In this document: one piece after another, positions 62,190 through 64,000 of the stretch
Numbering within the stretch: the stretch's first letter is position 1
Layout: every line of letters starts with the position of its first letter
Assembly: GCA_963771305.1 (NCBI GenBank)
Contig: CAVYTS010000035.1
Coordinates: 287,889 to 351,888 of the forward strand
DNA length: 64,000 nt
Direction: 5' to 3'
Source: CAJCIT01 sp963771305
Lineage (GTDB): Bacteria > Acidobacteriota > Terriglobia > Bryobacterales > Bryobacteraceae
Translations under genes and position numbers: made by a program
Notes under the pieces: model-generated
Databases searched by the model: none
What the model was told of the DNA's origin: nothing
The model's input: the letters and a program-made list of their open reading frames with translations, nothing else

Positions 62190-62971
62190 ACACGGCGCCA
62201 TCCCTCCGGAGCATTCTCCCTGACTCAAGTACGGTGACGGCAGCTAGCCCGCTCGTCATCAATGCAAGGATGAACGCCTGAGCGATCAACCAATGGCCCT
62301 GATTCATACCTGATTGCGCGATCAACTGCTGCCCGGCAATTGGGATGAAAACCGCCCAGCTCCCGAGTTGCTGCGGGAAGAAGAGCAGAACATCGAGACG
62401 CCCATTGGTAAGAAGATCAGTATCGAAAGATACGTCTGCGCCTCTTTGGCAGAGCGGCTGGCGGTGGAGATAGCCACCTACAGAGCGGCCGCTAGAACAG
62501 ACAGCGGCAGCAGTCCGAGGATGACCCAGCAGACGAAGGCCGGCGCCGTGAGAAGAGGATTTGACGGCGCGACTACTTTGCGAACAGCCGCAAAGGCAGC
62601 AAGAGTTATGGCTAAACCTCCCAGGGAGAAGATGCTGGTGGCCAACCACTTTCCCGCAATGACAGTGCCTCGCGAACTTGATTCAGCAGCAGCGGCAGGA
62701 GCGAGCGCCGTTCGCGCTCCCCAGCCACAACATCCATGGCGACGTTCATTCCTCCGACAAACACGGCAACCAACGTAAAGATAGACATCATGCCGGCCAG
62801 CACCGAAGCGCCTTTCGCATTGGATCTGGCGGCTTCAGAGAATGAGACCATGAGTACCAGCGCAGGCCCGATGAGGAGATGCATAACAGAGGCTAGAACA
62901 GACCTCACTTCCCGGGCGTGATCGACGATTTCCTTCTGTGCAATCACAATTGCTTGTGTATACGTATTCAT
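62179..62971 (-). pseudogene. ABC-2 type permease (NatB-like), frameshifted
   Basis: ATG at 62971 with GGAGG 7 nt upstream. The first part MNTYTQAIVIAQKEIVDHAR, the helix VLASVMHLLIGPALVLMVSF and DVVAGERERRSLLPLLLN are in one frame. A shift near 62675 continues with VIAGKWLATSIFSLGGLAIT and a TAG interrupts LAAALQ-VAIS. Another shift near 62390 gives LFFPQQLGSWAVFIPIAGQQ to the end RRDGAVYGC. So three lesions. NatB-like permeases export sodium or lipids with NatA. Confidence 0.82.
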
Positions 62972-63756
62972 TTTGGTGCCTCCGCGGTCAGCTTGACGAA
63001 AGCGTCTTCGAGCGAAGCGGTATTTGTGCTCCGTCGGATGTCGTGTGGAGACCCGCACGCGACAACGACGCCGTCGGAAACAATGATGGCCGTGTCGCAC
63101 AAGGCTTCCACTTCCTCTAGCCGTCTAATGTAATTGACTTCTATCTGAAAGTGTCAAGTTTTTTAACCAACTTTCTGAAGCGGAAACGCCTGGTAGATCA
63201 GCAGATCGATACAACAGCCCGCATCCCGCATATCCCTGAGAAGTGCTCGCAGGGCCCGGACAGTGGGAACGTCCAAGCCGTTGGTCGGCTCGTCCAGGAG
63301 CAGGTTATTGGGTGAGTGAATGATGGCCCGCGCGAGCGCAACCTTGGTTCGCTGGCCGAGCGAGAATCCGGCAACCCGCTGGCTCGCGATCGCTTGCATA
63401 CCTAAGGAAGCGAGAACTTCGGCGGCCCGCTTCTTCGCCTCTGCTGGACACAGCCCGTGAAGTTCTCCGAAGTAGGCAAGGTTCTCGACCGCGGTAAGCC
63501 GCGGATAGAGGCCGGTGTGGTCGAGGAGCGCTCCCAACACCCTGTGGTGGGCATTCGACTCCTGAATTGGTCCCATCAATCCGGATGGTCCCGTCATCCG
63601 CCGTGAGCAGTCCTGAGATGATGCGGAGCGTGGTGGTCTTCCCGCTCCGTTCGCGCCTAGGAGGCCAGTAATGGCTCCATCTCTCGCGGCGAAAGAGACG
63701 TTGGTGACAGCCTGCGTTGCGCCGAAGTGCTTTCTAAGTCCTCGGACGGCGATCAT
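62968..63756 (-). pseudogene. ABC transporter ATP-binding protein (NatA-like), damaged
   Basis: ATG at 63756. GLLGANGAGR is followed by out-of-frame residues where KTTTLRII should be: one base is missing in the Walker A codons and a compensating change restores the frame about 30 codons later (QESNAHHRVLGALLDHTGLY). The signature FSLGQRTKVALARAI and Walker B NLLLDEPTNGLDV are intact. Near 63207-63121 an 87-nt insertion with a stop replaces the H-loop region (expected VFSSHVL). The C-terminus LEEVEALCDTAIIVSDG to TAEAPK then follows in frame and the stop overlaps the natB start (ATGA). Confidence 0.82.
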
Positions 63757-64000
63757 AAGTTTCTTTTCGGAATAGGTAGTACGTTTGCCGTCCTGGGCCT
63801 TACAAAAATATTTAGTGACGGGTCGTTGATTGGAGCGGAACTGGCTCGCTGCCGTCCTCTTCGCGATGAGAAACGGCGGCGTGGGTCAGCGATCGTAGTG
63901 GGAATGGCTCTGGTGAAAGTGACGACGCTTCTATAAATTGCCCCCGGGCGCAATAACTGAGGTTTCGGCAGGTGGCGTTCCGTACGCGGTCTGTAACGCC
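63757..64000. other. Right-edge intergenic region
   Basis: No gene recognised. It should hold the promoter of the natA-natB-sigma operon on the minus strand. A short open frame at 63727-63936 (+) is not convincing. Confidence 0.4.

Noticed and set aside
63727..63936. 69-codon plus-strand frame at the right edge
   Set aside because: Antisense to the natA start and promoter region, no domain, no ribosome-binding site.

Overview
The window looks like a chromosomal segment from a GC-rich soil-type bacterium, most likely an Acidobacteriota (Solibacter/Bryobacterales-like). This is an inference from gene content: an ABC-ATPase-free duplicated MacB/FtsX-type permease of the acidobacterial ADOP kind, an S9 peptidase, a three-gene Sdh of the mycobacterial Sdh1 type, many secreted orphan proteins and several IS and recombinase remnants. 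There is no rRNA, tRNA or CRISPR array that I could recognise.

Layout. 0-2 kb: a twice-frameshifted DDE transposase next to a decayed Ser/Thr kinase. 2-13 kb: a class A penicillin-binding protein with a C-terminal RlpA-like domain, an orphan HicB-like ORF, a secreted small protein, an S9 peptidase, an ADOP permease, a BrkB/YihY membrane protein, a secreted protein and a GNAT enzyme. 12.9-17.6 kb: an aldo/keto reductase gene split by an IS110 element, which itself appears split by an IS1634-type element. 17.6-24.1 kb: a complete polyhydroxyalkanoate locus (phasin, PhaE-like, class III PhaC, SDR, PhaB-type reductase, PhaA thiolase, PhaR regulator), with a good promoter and a 17-bp palindrome in front of the phasin gene. 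24.6-25.4 kb: a small inverted-repeat-bounded element. 25.4-33.3 kb: metabolic and secreted single genes. 33.4-37.2 kb: sdhCAB plus a TPR-like protein. 37.3-41.1 kb: a sulfate-activation and sulfotransfer cluster (sulfotransferase, CysNC, CysD).

42.4-50.4 kb is an accessory island: an IS21-like miniature element, then a large serine recombinase gene interrupted by a second serine-recombinase element. Removing that insert restores the outer reading frame exactly. A truncated group II intron maturase abuts the end of the outer recombinase. 50.5-57.6 kb: an arylsulfatase with a membrane hairpin inserted in its C-terminal domain, then a frameshifted small membrane gene, a protein with an internal duplication, a DyP-type peroxidase and a catalase-like protein. 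57.6-61 kb: a histidine kinase and two response regulators. 61-63.8 kb: a likely membrane anti-sigma protein, an ECF sigma factor and a decayed NatAB-type ABC exporter.

Working together: the PHA genes cover acetyl-CoA condensation, reduction, polymerisation, granule coating and repression. CysD/CysNC would make PAPS for the adjacent sulfotransferase, and an arylsulfatase lies 12 kb away. Many genes carry single-base frameshifts (transposase, kinase, aldo/keto reductase, small membrane protein, NatA, NatB). Some of these may be assembly or sequencing errors rather than real decay; the insertions are not explained that way.
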